A DNA stretch of 55,072 nucleotides from assembly GCF_000817785.2 (NCBI RefSeq), contig NZ_JTCM02000041.1, forward strand, positions 1 to 55,072, written 5' to 3'. The position numbers and the translations under genes were made by a program. The notes beneath the pieces were generated by a model, which was not told where the DNA came from, did no database searches, and worked only from the letters and a program-made list of their open reading frames with translations. Positions 42,478-49,726 of this stretch are shown here, piece by piece; position 1 is the stretch's first letter; each line of letters opens with the position of its first letter. The DNA comes from Hassallia byssoidea VB512170 (lineage in GTDB: Bacteria > Cyanobacteriota > Cyanobacteriia > Cyanobacteriales > Nostocaceae).

Positions 42478-43014
42478 TTAAAAACCGAAAATATCTTGTA
42501 GATTTCCCTGCAAGCGACGAAGTTGACGGTAGGCACTTTCTAAGCGATCGCCTTCAACTTCTATCTCCGGAGTGGGATAATTTTGAATAACTTCTATCAG
42601 TGTAATTTGCCTATCTTTACTGGCAGAAACTACCAAAGCCGCACGTAAAGCTTGTTTGTCTGCTTTACGCGATCGCGTATGAATAACCTGAGTAAGTTGA
42701 TCTAAAATCACATTACCAATCCGGCTATTTAGTACCTTATCTAAAATCACCGGGTTAATTTTCACAGGTTCAGTTAAGTACTGACGAATTGCTTGAGGGT
42801 TTTGTCTAGCCAAAGCTAAATTCACTCTTAAGGAAGTTGACAGTTTACCAGTTTGGGCAAAAGTAGACAACTCCTCTACCGAAACTGATTCTCGGAAGAT
42901 GCGATACTTCAACACCACCGATTCCGCAGCAAAAGCAGGAACACCGGAAAGTATAAAATAAATACTTATTACTAAAACTAACCCACGATACACAGACAAA
43001 AACTGGCAACGCAT
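42478..43014 (-). CDS. DUF1400 / alpha-beta-hydrolase-associated exported protein
   Basis: 178 aa from ATG (MRCQFLSVYRG); a TTG six codons upstream (43032) is the alternative start. Signal peptide with core LVLVISIYFILSG and cleavage near AFAAE. The mature part is the DUF1400 domain: VVLKYRIFRESVSVEELSTFAQTGKL, LRVNLALARQNP, LDQLTQVIHTRSRKADKQALRAALVVSA. In many cyanobacterial proteins this domain precedes an alpha/beta-hydrolase; here it stands alone. Expected in the periplasm; function not known. Confidence 0.85.
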   Translation of the reverse strand: MRCQFLSVYRGLVLVISIYFILSGVPAFAAESVVLKYRIFRESVSVEELSTFAQTGKLSTSLRVNLALARQNPQAIRQYLTEPVKINPVILDKVLNSRIGNVILDQLTQVIHTRSRKADKQALRAALVVSASKDRQITLIEVIQNYPTPEIEVEGDRLESAYRQLRRLQGNLQDIFGF

Positions 43015-43464
43015 TTCCCCACATTTCCCCAAGCTTGGCTGTGCTTTTAACGATAATTGCTTTTTATTAGTTGCAACATCTTCCTCACGTCATACCATTT
43101 GACTTGAGATTTGCAACAAATCGACAGCAAACGTATATTTTTATTACAAAAATATTAAATTATTAGTTTTTTAGATAATAAACTTAAACATTAAAACCTC
43201 AATAAAAAGTATTAGAAAGTACAATAGCTTTTAATCACAGCCCAAAAACACTACTTTAAGAGGCTTTTTGGTCAAACTTAAATTCAGCTTGACAGTTTTA
43301 AAAGTGTAACATACAACAGCATTAGCGTTGATTTTTATTCAAGAATTTGGCTGATAAGGTGCTGTTATTCCGGTATAGTTTTGCATGGGTTTTACAGCTA
43401 CATGGCTGCTATCGACACCTCTTTCAACTTACCTTAATTCACTCAAATCACAGATATAAAAAAG
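43015..43464. other. Divergent intergenic region, AT-rich
   Basis: 450 bp with no ORF. It contains a good promoter candidate at 43289-43317 for the gene on the right and presumably the promoter of the DUF1400 gene on the left. Confidence 0.55.
43289..43317 (+). promoter_or_regulatory. Sigma-70-type promoter candidate for the beta-helix gene
   Basis: Perfect -35 TTGACA (43289-43294), 17-bp spacer, -10-like TACAAC (43312-43317, four of six). It is about 150 bp before the ATG at 43465, leaving a 140-nt leader. Confidence 0.45.
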
Positions 43465-45180
43465 ATGAAACGTCAGGGTTTTCACAAGCCTCAATCGAAA
43501 ACTTTTCGCCTTCTTTCTAGCAGTCACCCTAGATATACTCTACCCTTGCGAGCAGGACTAAGCGCCTTGATACTGGTTTGTGCTGGGTCAATGCGATCGC
43601 TTGGTCAAGTAAATGCTGGTGCTACCCTCTCTGAAGGTATTACTCCAACTCTAACCGCGCAAGTTCCTGCAACAGCAACAGCAACAGCAATTTACGTTAA
43701 CCCAGCGACCGGGACAGACAGCGCTGCTAGCAATTCTGAAGCAACACCCTATAAAACTATCACCTTCGCCCTCAGCAAGGCTCAACCAGGTACCGTCATT
43801 CAACTTGCTGGTGGTACTTATAACAGTGAAAGTGGCGAAAAATTCCCACTATTCATTCAACAAGGTGTGACACTGCGCGGTGATGATGCCAGCAAAGGTC
43901 AGGCGATATTAATTACAGGTAGTGGTTCATATACTAGTCGCACCTTTGCCGCGCAAAACATGACAATTCGTGCTGACAAAGATTCTACCATCACTGGCGT
44001 TACAGTCACCAACCCCAATCAACGCGGTACTGGTGTGTGGGTTGAATCGACTAATCCCACAATTACAAACAGTACATTTGTCAACAGTGGAAGAGAAGGT
44101 ATTTTCGTTACGGGTACAGGTAATCCTAAAATTGAAAATAACGTCTTTACTGAAAACAAGGGCAATGGGGTTTCCGTCGCTAAATCTGCCACAGGTGAAA
44201 TTCGCAATAACTTGTTTCAATCAACTGGTTTTGGTATTGCAGTTAGCGATTTGGCAACTCCTTTAATTACTGATAATCAAATTATCCAAAACTATGGCGG
44301 CATTGTTGTCACTGGTAGCGCCAAACCGATGCTGCGTAACAACGTAATTCAGGATAACCGAGATCACGGATTAGTTGCGCTTCAGAAATCTTCACCAGAC
44401 TTGGGAACTCAGGAAAATCCTGGTAAAAATCTGATTCGCAATAACGGTAAAAAAGACCCTAAAAAGCTTTTTGACGTATTAAATGCAACCACTCAAAATA
44501 CAATAGTCGCTGTTGGTAATGATATTGACCCTACCCGAATTTCTGGCAAGGTAGATTTTGTTGCTGCCAGCGTTGAACCCCCCGCAGGTGGTCAAACTGC
44601 TTTCAAAGATGTACCTGCGGGTTATTGGGCAAAAGGATACATTGAAGCTTTAGCCTCTGCGAATATTATTGCGGGCTTCCCCGATGGCAGTTTTAGACCG
44701 AATGAACCTGTAACACGCGCTCAATTTGCTACTATCGTCAATAAAGCTTTATCGCCAGCAAGCAAACGCCCAGGTATTGACTTTAAGGATCTGCAAAGCA
44801 ATTTCTGGGCTTACGCAGCAATTCAATCTGCTTACCAGGGTCAATATGTCTCTGGCTATCCCGACGGTACGTTTAAACCACAGCAGCAAATTCCTAGAGT
44901 GCAGGTGTTAGTATCCTTAGCCAACGGTCTGGGTTTAAATGCTGAGACTCAAAATGCTCTGGGTTTCTATACTGATGCGGCACAGATTCCCAAATATGCT
45001 ACAGGTTCTGTTGCTGCGGCAACTTCCAGGAAATTGGTAATTAATTATCCTACCGTTAAGCAACTAAATCCAAATCGTGAGGCAACTAGGGCAGAAGTTG
45101 CTGCTTTTGTTTACCAAGCGCTAGTTAGTGCTGGACGTGCTCAAGCTATTCCCTCACCTTATTTGGTGCAAACTCCGTAA
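43465..45180 (+). CDS. Beta-helix (DUF1565) protein with three SLH domains
   Basis: 571 aa. Long N-terminal export signal (residues 1-49; hydrophobic LRAGLSALILVCAG). DUF1565/parallel beta-helix region about 75-365: IYVNPATGTDS, PYKTITFALSKAQPGTVIQLAGGTY, then turns such as NNVFTENKGNGVSV and LRNNVIQDN. Three SLH modules at about 380-560 (FKDVPAGYWAKGYIEALASANIIAGFPDG, quoted in part by FRPNEPVTRAQF; FKDLQSNFWAYAAIQ; SRKLVINYP). Such proteins sit at the cell surface, tied by SLH to the wall, with the helix binding or cleaving polysaccharide. No catalytic residues can be fixed. It is the second SLH protein of the window. Confidence 0.9.
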   Translation: MKRQGFHKPQSKTFRLLSSSHPRYTLPLRAGLSALILVCAGSMRSLGQVNAGATLSEGITPTLTAQVPATATATAIYVNPATGTDSAASNSEATPYKTITFALSKAQPGTVIQLAGGTYNSESGEKFPLFIQQGVTLRGDDASKGQAILITGSGSYTSRTFAAQNMTIRADKDSTITGVTVTNPNQRGTGVWVESTNPTITNSTFVNSGREGIFVTGTGNPKIENNVFTENKGNGVSVAKSATGEIRNNLFQSTGFGIAVSDLATPLITDNQIIQNYGGIVVTGSAKPMLRNNVIQDNRDHGLVALQKSSPDLGTQENPGKNLIRNNGKKDPKKLFDVLNATTQNTIVAVGNDIDPTRISGKVDFVAASVEPPAGGQTAFKDVPAGYWAKGYIEALASANIIAGFPDGSFRPNEPVTRAQFATIVNKALSPASKRPGIDFKDLQSNFWAYAAIQSAYQGQYVSGYPDGTFKPQQQIPRVQVLVSLANGLGLNAETQNALGFYTDAAQIPKYATGSVAAATSRKLVINYPTVKQLNPNREATRAEVAAFVYQALVSAGRAQAIPSPYLVQTP

Positions 45181-45182
45181 TC

Positions 45183-45315
45183 AGGAGACAAGGGGACAAG
45201 GGGACAAGGGGGACAAGGGGGACAAGGGGGACAAGGGGGAGTTTGTCTCCTCGGCTTCCTTGTCTCCCCCCTCTCCCTTGTCTTCCTTGTCTCCCCCCTC
45301 TCCCCATCCCCCTTG
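45183..45315. repeat. GACAAGGGG tandem repeats and inverted partners
   Basis: GGACAAGGG units (45185-45240) are followed by CTTGTCTCCCCC units (45258-45310) of opposite sense, so the block can form a long hairpin right behind the beta-helix gene. It looks like the 19826 and 34675 blocks. Confidence 0.85.
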
Positions 45316-45324
45316 CATAAATCA

Positions 45325-45364
45325 AAGCGCCAAGGCTTAACAATTGTTAGGTCTTGGCGCTTTA
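45325..45364. terminator. Hairpin AAGCGCCAAG...CTTGGCGCTT
   Basis: Ten-base perfect stem (45325-45334 and 45353-45362) with an 18-base loop containing an inner TTAACAATTGTTA palindrome. Followed by TAAATATTTTG rather than a pure T-run. Likely 3' end of the beta-helix transcript. Confidence 0.55.
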
Positions 45365-45387
45365 AATATTTTGAGTTTTTTAACTTT

Positions 45388-45460
45388 GGGGTCTTTAAAA
45401 TTTGGTTGACCCCACTGAAATTTATGGTTTGATATTCAGGGTCTTTATATTGGCTGACCC
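45388..45460. repeat. Two tandem GGGGTC...GACCCC hairpins
   Basis: GGGGTC (45388-45393)/GACCCC (45408-45413) and GGGTC (45439-45443)/GACCC (45456-45460) share TCTTTA and TTGG.TGACCCC, so they are two diverged copies of one ~50-bp unit. AT-rich DNA without a gene follows to 45664. Confidence 0.65.
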
Positions 45461-45664
45461 CGTTTGAAGTATTATTAGTTTCTACTGAAAATCTCAAGTT
45501 TTCAGATTTCCTAATAATTTCTTAATTTTTTCTGTATATATGTTTCTGATTATAGAATTATGTTAAGTTAGTTAACTAAATAAGACATCTGTCACCAGAT
45601 ATAAAAGGTAAATCTTGCAAAAAGGGAGAATTTCTCCCGTAATTCCGCTATTCGTTCTACTTAT

Positions 45665-45934
45665 TTATGAGCGCTTTTGCCTACGCTGTTCCCATCGCCA
45701 AAGCAATACCATTAAGGTAACGACTCCTACCTGAAGTGCTAAGTTAGGCAAAGCGCTATCAACATCGCGTCCAGCAAGCAGTTGGGAAAAAAAGACGATC
45801 GCGCCGATGAAACCAGAAGCACCGCAAGCAATATATATAAATTGCCGCAAGCCGCGATAGGGGGCTGCCATTTCTGCTTTTAGACGGGCGTATTGTTCTG
45901 GGTTAACGCGATTTTTAGGATTTTGTTGTACCAT
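45665..45934 (-). CDS. DUF3493 small membrane protein
   Basis: 89 aa. N-terminal soluble part with RVNPEQYARLKAEMAAPYRGLRQFIY, then two membrane helices (about 32-50 and 63-80: IACGASGFIGAIVFFSQLLAG, LALQVGVVTLMVLLWRW) and a basic tail. Length and the APYRGLR motif fit DUF3493, a family of cyanobacteria and plastids related to photosystem II accumulation factors; a direct function is not proven. It is divergent from the tRNA-Thr gene, 34 bp away. Confidence 0.83.
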   Translation of the reverse strand: MVQQNPKNRVNPEQYARLKAEMAAPYRGLRQFIYIACGASGFIGAIVFFSQLLAGRDVDSALPNLALQVGVVTLMVLLWRWEQRRQKRS

Positions 45935-45954
45935 GACCTTATTAATGCTATGAT
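45926..45954 (+). promoter_or_regulatory. Promoter candidate for tRNA-Thr
   Basis: TTGTAC (45926-45931), 17-bp spacer, TATGAT (45949-45954); the tRNA starts 15 bases later. The -35 overlaps the first codons of the DUF3493 gene on the other strand. Confidence 0.4.
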
Positions 45955-45968
45955 TTAGAATCGCTTTT

Positions 45969-46040
45969 GCCGATGTGGCTCAGTGGTAGAGCACTCGATT
46001 CGTAATCGAGCGGTCACGGGTTCAAATCCCGTCATCGGCT
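45969..46040 (+). tRNA. trnT: tRNA-Thr (anticodon CGU)
   Basis: 72 bases folding into a complete cloverleaf: acceptor GCCGATG/CATCGGC, D-arm GCTC...GAGC, anticodon stem CTCGA/TCGAG with loop TTCGTAA (anticodon CGT, codon ACG), variable CGGTC, T-arm ACGGG/CCCGT with TTCAAAT. Discriminator T; the 3' CCA is not coded. The 46041-46309 stretch behind it holds no gene I can see. Confidence 0.97.
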
Positions 46041-46309
46041 TTAATCAAAGTATTGTTGAATAGTTAAAGTTTTACATATTCTTGTTGTACAGTGACAGAT
46101 TAATATAGTTGTGATACAGGTAGCTATTATATTAATAGCGCTTTCGCCCTGGTCTAAATTGTTATTATATAGTTACCCTGTTACTTGCTCGCATCTCAAG
46201 TTTCACTTGGAATACGCCCAAACGCAATCTATTTAGATAAGTAACAAGCATAGTCAGAGCGGGATTAAATTAAGTTTACTGCTTGGATTTTGGGAGGTTG
46301 AAAAATCAG

Positions 46310-46765
46310 ATGACAGCGCCTCAACCAACAGTCTTTACATCTCATCTTTACGAGCAAGATTTTTATCTGTGGATAGAGACGACGGCTAAACAATTAAAAG
46401 AAGGCAGATTTTCTGAAGTTGATTTAGAAAATCTTATCGAAGAGATTGAATGCATGGGGAGAAGTGAAAAAAAGGCAATAAAAAGTAATTTGATAGTTGT
46501 CTTAATTCATTTGTTAAAATATAAATATCAGCCAGAAAAACGCTTCTTAAGTTGGAAAGGAAGTATTAGAGAACATCGTCGGAGGCTCAAAGAAGCTTTT
46601 GTAGATAGTCCTAGTTTAAAATTATATTTCCAGGAAGTTTTGCCACAGTGTTATCAAGATGCAAGAAAGCAAGCTAGTGATGAAACTGGTTTATCGCTTG
46701 ATACTTTTGGGGTAGATCCGTTTACTGCGGATGAATGTTTAGATGAAGAGTTTTTACCTGATTAG
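46310..46765 (+). CDS. DUF29 family protein
   Basis: 151 aa from the ATG (MTAPQPTVF); the frame continues nine codons upstream to a TTG. Family words: LYEQDFYLWIETTAKQLKEGRFSEVDLENLIEEIECMGRSEKKAIKSNL (seen in parts), LLKYKYQPEKRFLSWKGSI and the C-terminal DECLDEEFLP. DUF29 proteins are small helical cyanobacterial proteins found in many copies per genome, often in variable regions; their function is unknown. It is the first gene of the accessory segment. Confidence 0.9.
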   Translation: MTAPQPTVFTSHLYEQDFYLWIETTAKQLKEGRFSEVDLENLIEEIECMGRSEKKAIKSNLIVVLIHLLKYKYQPEKRFLSWKGSIREHRRRLKEAFVDSPSLKLYFQEVLPQCYQDARKQASDETGLSLDTFGVDPFTADECLDEEFLPD

Positions 46766-46892
46766 TTAAGTTCTGAGGCTTTGGGTGCTTCATATAATAC
46801 TTTTTAAACATCCTCTTGGCGTTTTCTGTAAGCAAAAAGCCATATTGCTTTCTCAAAATGCTTGATTGCTTTCTCATTTCAGTAGATTCAGC

Positions 46893-46915
46893 AAGCAAAC
46901 TGGAGTTTGCTTTTT
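46893..46915 (+). terminator. Intrinsic terminator AAGCAAACT-GG-AGTTTGCTTTTT
   Basis: Nine-base stem with a 2-base loop, followed by five T. About 130 bp behind the DUF29 gene. Confidence 0.65.
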
Positions 46916-46966
46916 CGTTAATCAAAAAGAAGAACCCCACCCCGCCGTTGACTTACGTCAACGTCT

Positions 46967-47150
46967 CCCCTCCCCGCAGGCGGGGAGGGGTTGGGGAGCC
47001 ACTGCGTTGCGCGGGTTCCCAAGCCAGCCGCGTGCGGTGAGTCCACTCGGCGGTGTCGGTTTCCGTCCCGTCGAAGTGGCGAACCCGAAGGGAGGTTCCC
47101 TCCGTTGAGCGGACTGGCGTCGCGTTGTAGCAAGTGGCGTGGTGGGGTTT
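46967..47150. repeat. GC-rich mosaic repeat (longest version)
   Basis: Begins with CTCCCCTCCCCGC-AGG-CGGGGAGGGG. From about 46995 to 47143 it matches, inverted, the repeat at 52338-52444 but carries two extra segments: about 23 bp after CTGCGTTGCG (47013-47037) and about 20 bp before TAGCAAGTGG (47108-47127). The shared ends are also those of the 63-bp units at 14708. Only spurious frames cross it. Confidence 0.8.
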
Positions 47151-47215
47151 TGGGGGAATGAGTGCAAGAGGTCTACTGATTTAACACCCCTACTCCCATT
47201 TTCAAGTCAGGTGGA

Positions 47216-47653
47216 TTATTGCAGCAAAGGAGTTGTGCCATTACCGTTAGTTGACGCATTGGCAATTGCAGCTTGAGTAGGTTGAGTAGTAAGAACCGCT
47301 ACAACTGGAGTAACTTTTGAACTAGATTGTTTACTTCGTTTTCGATTAGAGCCGCCAGCCTTGGAATACTCTATACTGTTTCTGCCGTAGACAGTTGCAA
47401 CTCCACTTAGCATTCGTTCAGACATTTCGGAGAGGGCTTTATCCATCTGGATTATTGTTTTACGCGATTCTTCAAGATTGGACACCAGCGTATTATGAGC
47501 TTCTAGTACAGCACGGGTAGTGTTGATTAGGTGGTTGTAGGCTTCAATGGTTAACCCATGTCCTAAATCCAGACTTTCATCAATGGATTTAAGCAAGGCG
47601 AGACGAAGTTGGGCTTTGTCAACAGCAGCAGAACCACGAGTTCTTAAAGACAT
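47216..47653 (-). CDS. Unknown protein with helical core and disordered tail
   Basis: 145 aa; AAGGA lies 10 bp upstream of the ATG. Residues about 10-85 look like a long amphipathic helix bundle (QLRLALLKSIDESLDLGHGLTIEAYNHLI, in part; LVSNLEESRKTIIQMDKALSEM). The rest is Ser/Thr/Asn/Gln-rich with a basic patch (NRKRSKQSSSK) and is likely disordered. I recognise no domain. It is transcribed away from the repeat array at 47833. Confidence 0.7.
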   Translation of the reverse strand: MSLRTRGSAAVDKAQLRLALLKSIDESLDLGHGLTIEAYNHLINTTRAVLEAHNTLVSNLEESRKTIIQMDKALSEMSERMLSGVATVYGRNSIEYSKAGGSNRKRSKQSSSKVTPVVAVLTTQPTQAAIANASTNGNGTTPLLQ

Positions 47654-47832
47654 GAGATATCCTTTTTTTTAATAATTCCTTTTTCAACATAGTGGAATAT
47701 CCTTTTGCCTGAGATGGGTAGTTTTGTGGATTTATTTCATTAAAAGTTCAACGAAATAATTACGAGGTTGCCTGTGTTTTTACTCATTTTTCATATCGAT
47801 TTGTTGTTTTAGAATAAGTGCAATCAGCAACA

Positions 47833-48336
47833 GTAATCGCCGAAATGACAATTGCAAACGTCAAATCGATAAATGCGACTGCCGAAATCACAATTGCGAT
47901 CGCCAAATCGATAAATGCAACTGCCGAAATCACAATTGCGATCGCCAAATCGATAAATGCGACTACCGAAATCACAAATGCAGTCGCCAAATCGATTCAG
48001 GCGACTGCCGAAATCACAATTGCGATCGCCAAATCGATAAATGCAACTGCCGAAATCACAATTGCGATCGCCAAATCGATTCAGGCGATCGCCAAAATCA
48101 CAATTGCGATCGCCAAATCGATTCAGGCGACTGCCGAAATCACAATTGCGATCGCCAAATCGATTCAGGCGACTGCCGAAATCACAATTGCGATCGCCAA
48201 ATCGATTCAGGCGACTACCGAAATCACAATTGCGATCGCCAAATCGATTCAGGCGACTGCCGAAATCACAATTGCGTTCACTGAAATAACAATTGCGATC
48301 GCCGAAATAATAATTGCAGTCACAAAATCGCTTGAC
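47833..48336. repeat. 21-bp HIP1-type repeat array, 24 units
   Basis: Twenty-four 21-bp units with no spacers. Two types alternate: GCGATCGCCAAATCGATTCAG (or ending ATAAAT) and GCGACTGCCGAAATCACAATT, so the higher-order period is 42 bp. A + frame (47818-48369, GTG start) crosses it as heptads AIAKSIQ/ATAEITI, but there is no ribosome-binding site and the unit changes are not biased to silent positions. A coding role is therefore possible but unsupported. The array ends 41 bp before the next gene. Confidence 0.92.
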
Positions 48337-48377
48337 TATGAAAGTAAAATGAAATTATCCTTCACCTGAGCTACATC

Positions 48378-48689
48378 ATGGTTGTCCCAGAACTCGAACA
48401 ACAACTCCTTCAGCTTTCACCTGACGATAAATTGTATATTATCCAACTCCTGGCACAAAGCCTGACTACACACAATAACAACACCCAGCCTGTGCAAACA
48501 AGCAAAATCTCAGAATTATTCCGTCAATCCACCGTGGCTGAATTACCCGAAAAATTTGACTTTACTCGATTACTAAAAACCCTCATTGAGTCCCTACAAC
48601 CAGCAACTCCAACCGAAATAACAGAATATCCCCTGCCTCAATTTTATGGATGTATCCAAGATGAAACCTTATCAGGTTCTTATCTCTAA
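48378..48689 (+). CDS. Small protein, antitoxin-like N-terminus
   Basis: 103 aa. The first 28 residues (PELEQQLLQLSPDDKLYIIQLL) resemble the helix of addiction-module antitoxin-like proteins that begin with a LSPxxK/R-xx-IIQLL pattern. A middle part has FRQSTVAELPEKFDF. The C-terminus is short and ends SGSYL. It precedes the BrnT toxin gene by 65 bp on the same strand. A separate TA antitoxin without its toxin, or a partner of the brn pair, are both possible; the similarity is weak. Confidence 0.6.
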   Translation: MVVPELEQQLLQLSPDDKLYIIQLLAQSLTTHNNNTQPVQTSKISELFRQSTVAELPEKFDFTRLLKTLIESLQPATPTEITEYPLPQFYGCIQDETLSGSYL

Positions 48690-48702
48690 CACCAAGCGTA
48701 TT

Positions 48703-48720
48703 GGGATATAATGCGGGATA
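48703..48720 (+). promoter_or_regulatory. Promoter/operator candidate for brnT-brnA
   Basis: A perfect -10 TATAAT (48707-48712) lies between two direct GGGATA repeats (48703-48708 and 48715-48720), 43 bp before the brnT ATG. No clear -35. Because BrnA represses its own promoter in characterised pairs, the repeats may be its operator. Confidence 0.4.
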
Positions 48721-48754
48721 ATAGAGACAGTTTAATTACCGTGTCTAAATTTTC

Positions 48755-49033
48755 ATGCAGTTTGAGTGGGATGAGGCGAAAAATTTAGAGAATATTCGCA
48801 AACATGAGATTGATTTCGCCGATATTCCTGAGATGTTTGCAAGTCCAATGCTAATTGAGTTAGATGATCGTTTTGATTACGGTGAAGACCGTTGGTTCGG
48901 TATAGGTTTCCTCGGTAACGGTGTAGTGGTTGTAGTTTGGACAGAACGCAAAAATAATCTGATTCGGATCATTTCAGCACGAAGGGCAAATCGGTATGAA
49001 CGACAAAGACTTGAGCAATACCTCTGGTACTAA
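48755..49033 (+). CDS. brnT: BrnT-family ribonuclease toxin
   Basis: 92 aa, the usual size. The start FEWDEAKNLENIRKHEIDF is the BrnT signature (WD..K...N..KH.I.F), followed by DRFDYGEDRWFGIGF and the core IRIISARRANRYERQRLE containing the conserved Arg/Ser/Arg-Arg and Glu residues. BrnT toxins cut RNA and stop growth until neutralised by BrnA. The stop codon lies 38 bases inside brnA, the usual overlapping arrangement. Confidence 0.93.
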   Translation: MQFEWDEAKNLENIRKHEIDFADIPEMFASPMLIELDDRFDYGEDRWFGIGFLGNGVVVVVWTERKNNLIRIISARRANRYERQRLEQYLWY

Positions 49034-49274
49034 CTGGACAGCACTGGAGTCTATGAACGATGAAGAAATTGATTACTCTGACATTCCACCATTGACACAA
49101 GAGTTTTTTGAGAAGGCTACTCTCAGAATTCCCGCACCTCAAGCACAGCAATTGGTACAGATTGAACCAGATATATTAAAGTGGTTTCAAGCTCAAAGCG
49201 GAGAATATAAAGCCTTAATCAACACTGTTTTACGTCGTTACATCGAAAACTGCGACGAACAGACAGCAGTATAA
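48996..49274 (+). CDS. brnA: BrnA-family antitoxin
   Basis: 92 aa. N-terminal tail with NDEEIDYSDIPPLTQEFFEKA, then a ribbon-helix-helix-like domain (VQIEPDILKWFQAQSGEYKALINTVLRRYIE), the DNA-binding and dimerisation part of BrnA. It binds and neutralises BrnT and represses the operon. Overlaps brnT by 38 bp. The second 21-bp array starts 27 bp behind its stop. Confidence 0.93.
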   Translation: MNDKDLSNTSGTNWTALESMNDEEIDYSDIPPLTQEFFEKATLRIPAPQAQQLVQIEPDILKWFQAQSGEYKALINTVLRRYIENCDEQTAV

Positions 49275-49300
49275 TAATTCAAAATTCAATATCGATAAAT

Positions 49301-49636
49301 GCAAACGCCGAAATCACAATTGCGTTCGCAAAATCTATAATTGCGATCGCCAAAATCACAATTGCGATCGCCAAAATCACAATTGCGATCGCCGAAATCA
49401 CAATTGCAATCGCCAAAATCACAATTGCAATCGCCAAAATCACAATTGCGTTCGCTGAAATAGCTTTTGCGTTCGCCAAATCGATTCAGGCGATCGCCAA
49501 AATCACAATTGCAATCGCCGAAATCACAATTGCGTTCGCTGAAATAGCTTTTGCGATCGCCAAATCGATTCAGGCGAACCCCAAATCAATAAATGCGAAC
49601 CCCAAATCAATAAATGCGAACCCCAAATCAACAAAG
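49301..49636. repeat. 21-bp HIP1-type repeat array, 16 units
   Basis: Sixteen 21-bp units of the same family as 47833-48336: mostly GCGATCGCCAAAATCACAATT, with GCGTTCGCTGAAATAGCTTTT, GCGATCGCCAAATCGATTCAG and three final GCGAACCCCAAATCAATAAAT-type units. Together with the first array it brackets the antitoxin-like gene and brnT-brnA. It ends 91 bp before the CHAT gene ATG. Confidence 0.92.
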
Positions 49637-49726
49637 AGGATCTAAAACTTTTTACACCTCATTTTTCAGAAATTGAGGATAATATCGTTGAAGCTTCATC
49701 AAGATGCGTCTAACTCACACCTGCTC

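Noticed and set aside
45388-45460. Tandem GGGGTC/GACCCC hairpins as a riboswitch
   Set aside because: They lie at the 3' sides of both flanking genes, not in a leader, and match no riboswitch core I know.
46816-47167. Overlapping 70-80 aa frames behind the DUF29 gene
   Set aside because: They run through a terminator and the GC-rich mosaic repeat.
47833-49636. 21-bp arrays considered as CRISPR or as a recombinase site array
   Set aside because: Units are contiguous without spacers and no cas or integrase gene is nearby.
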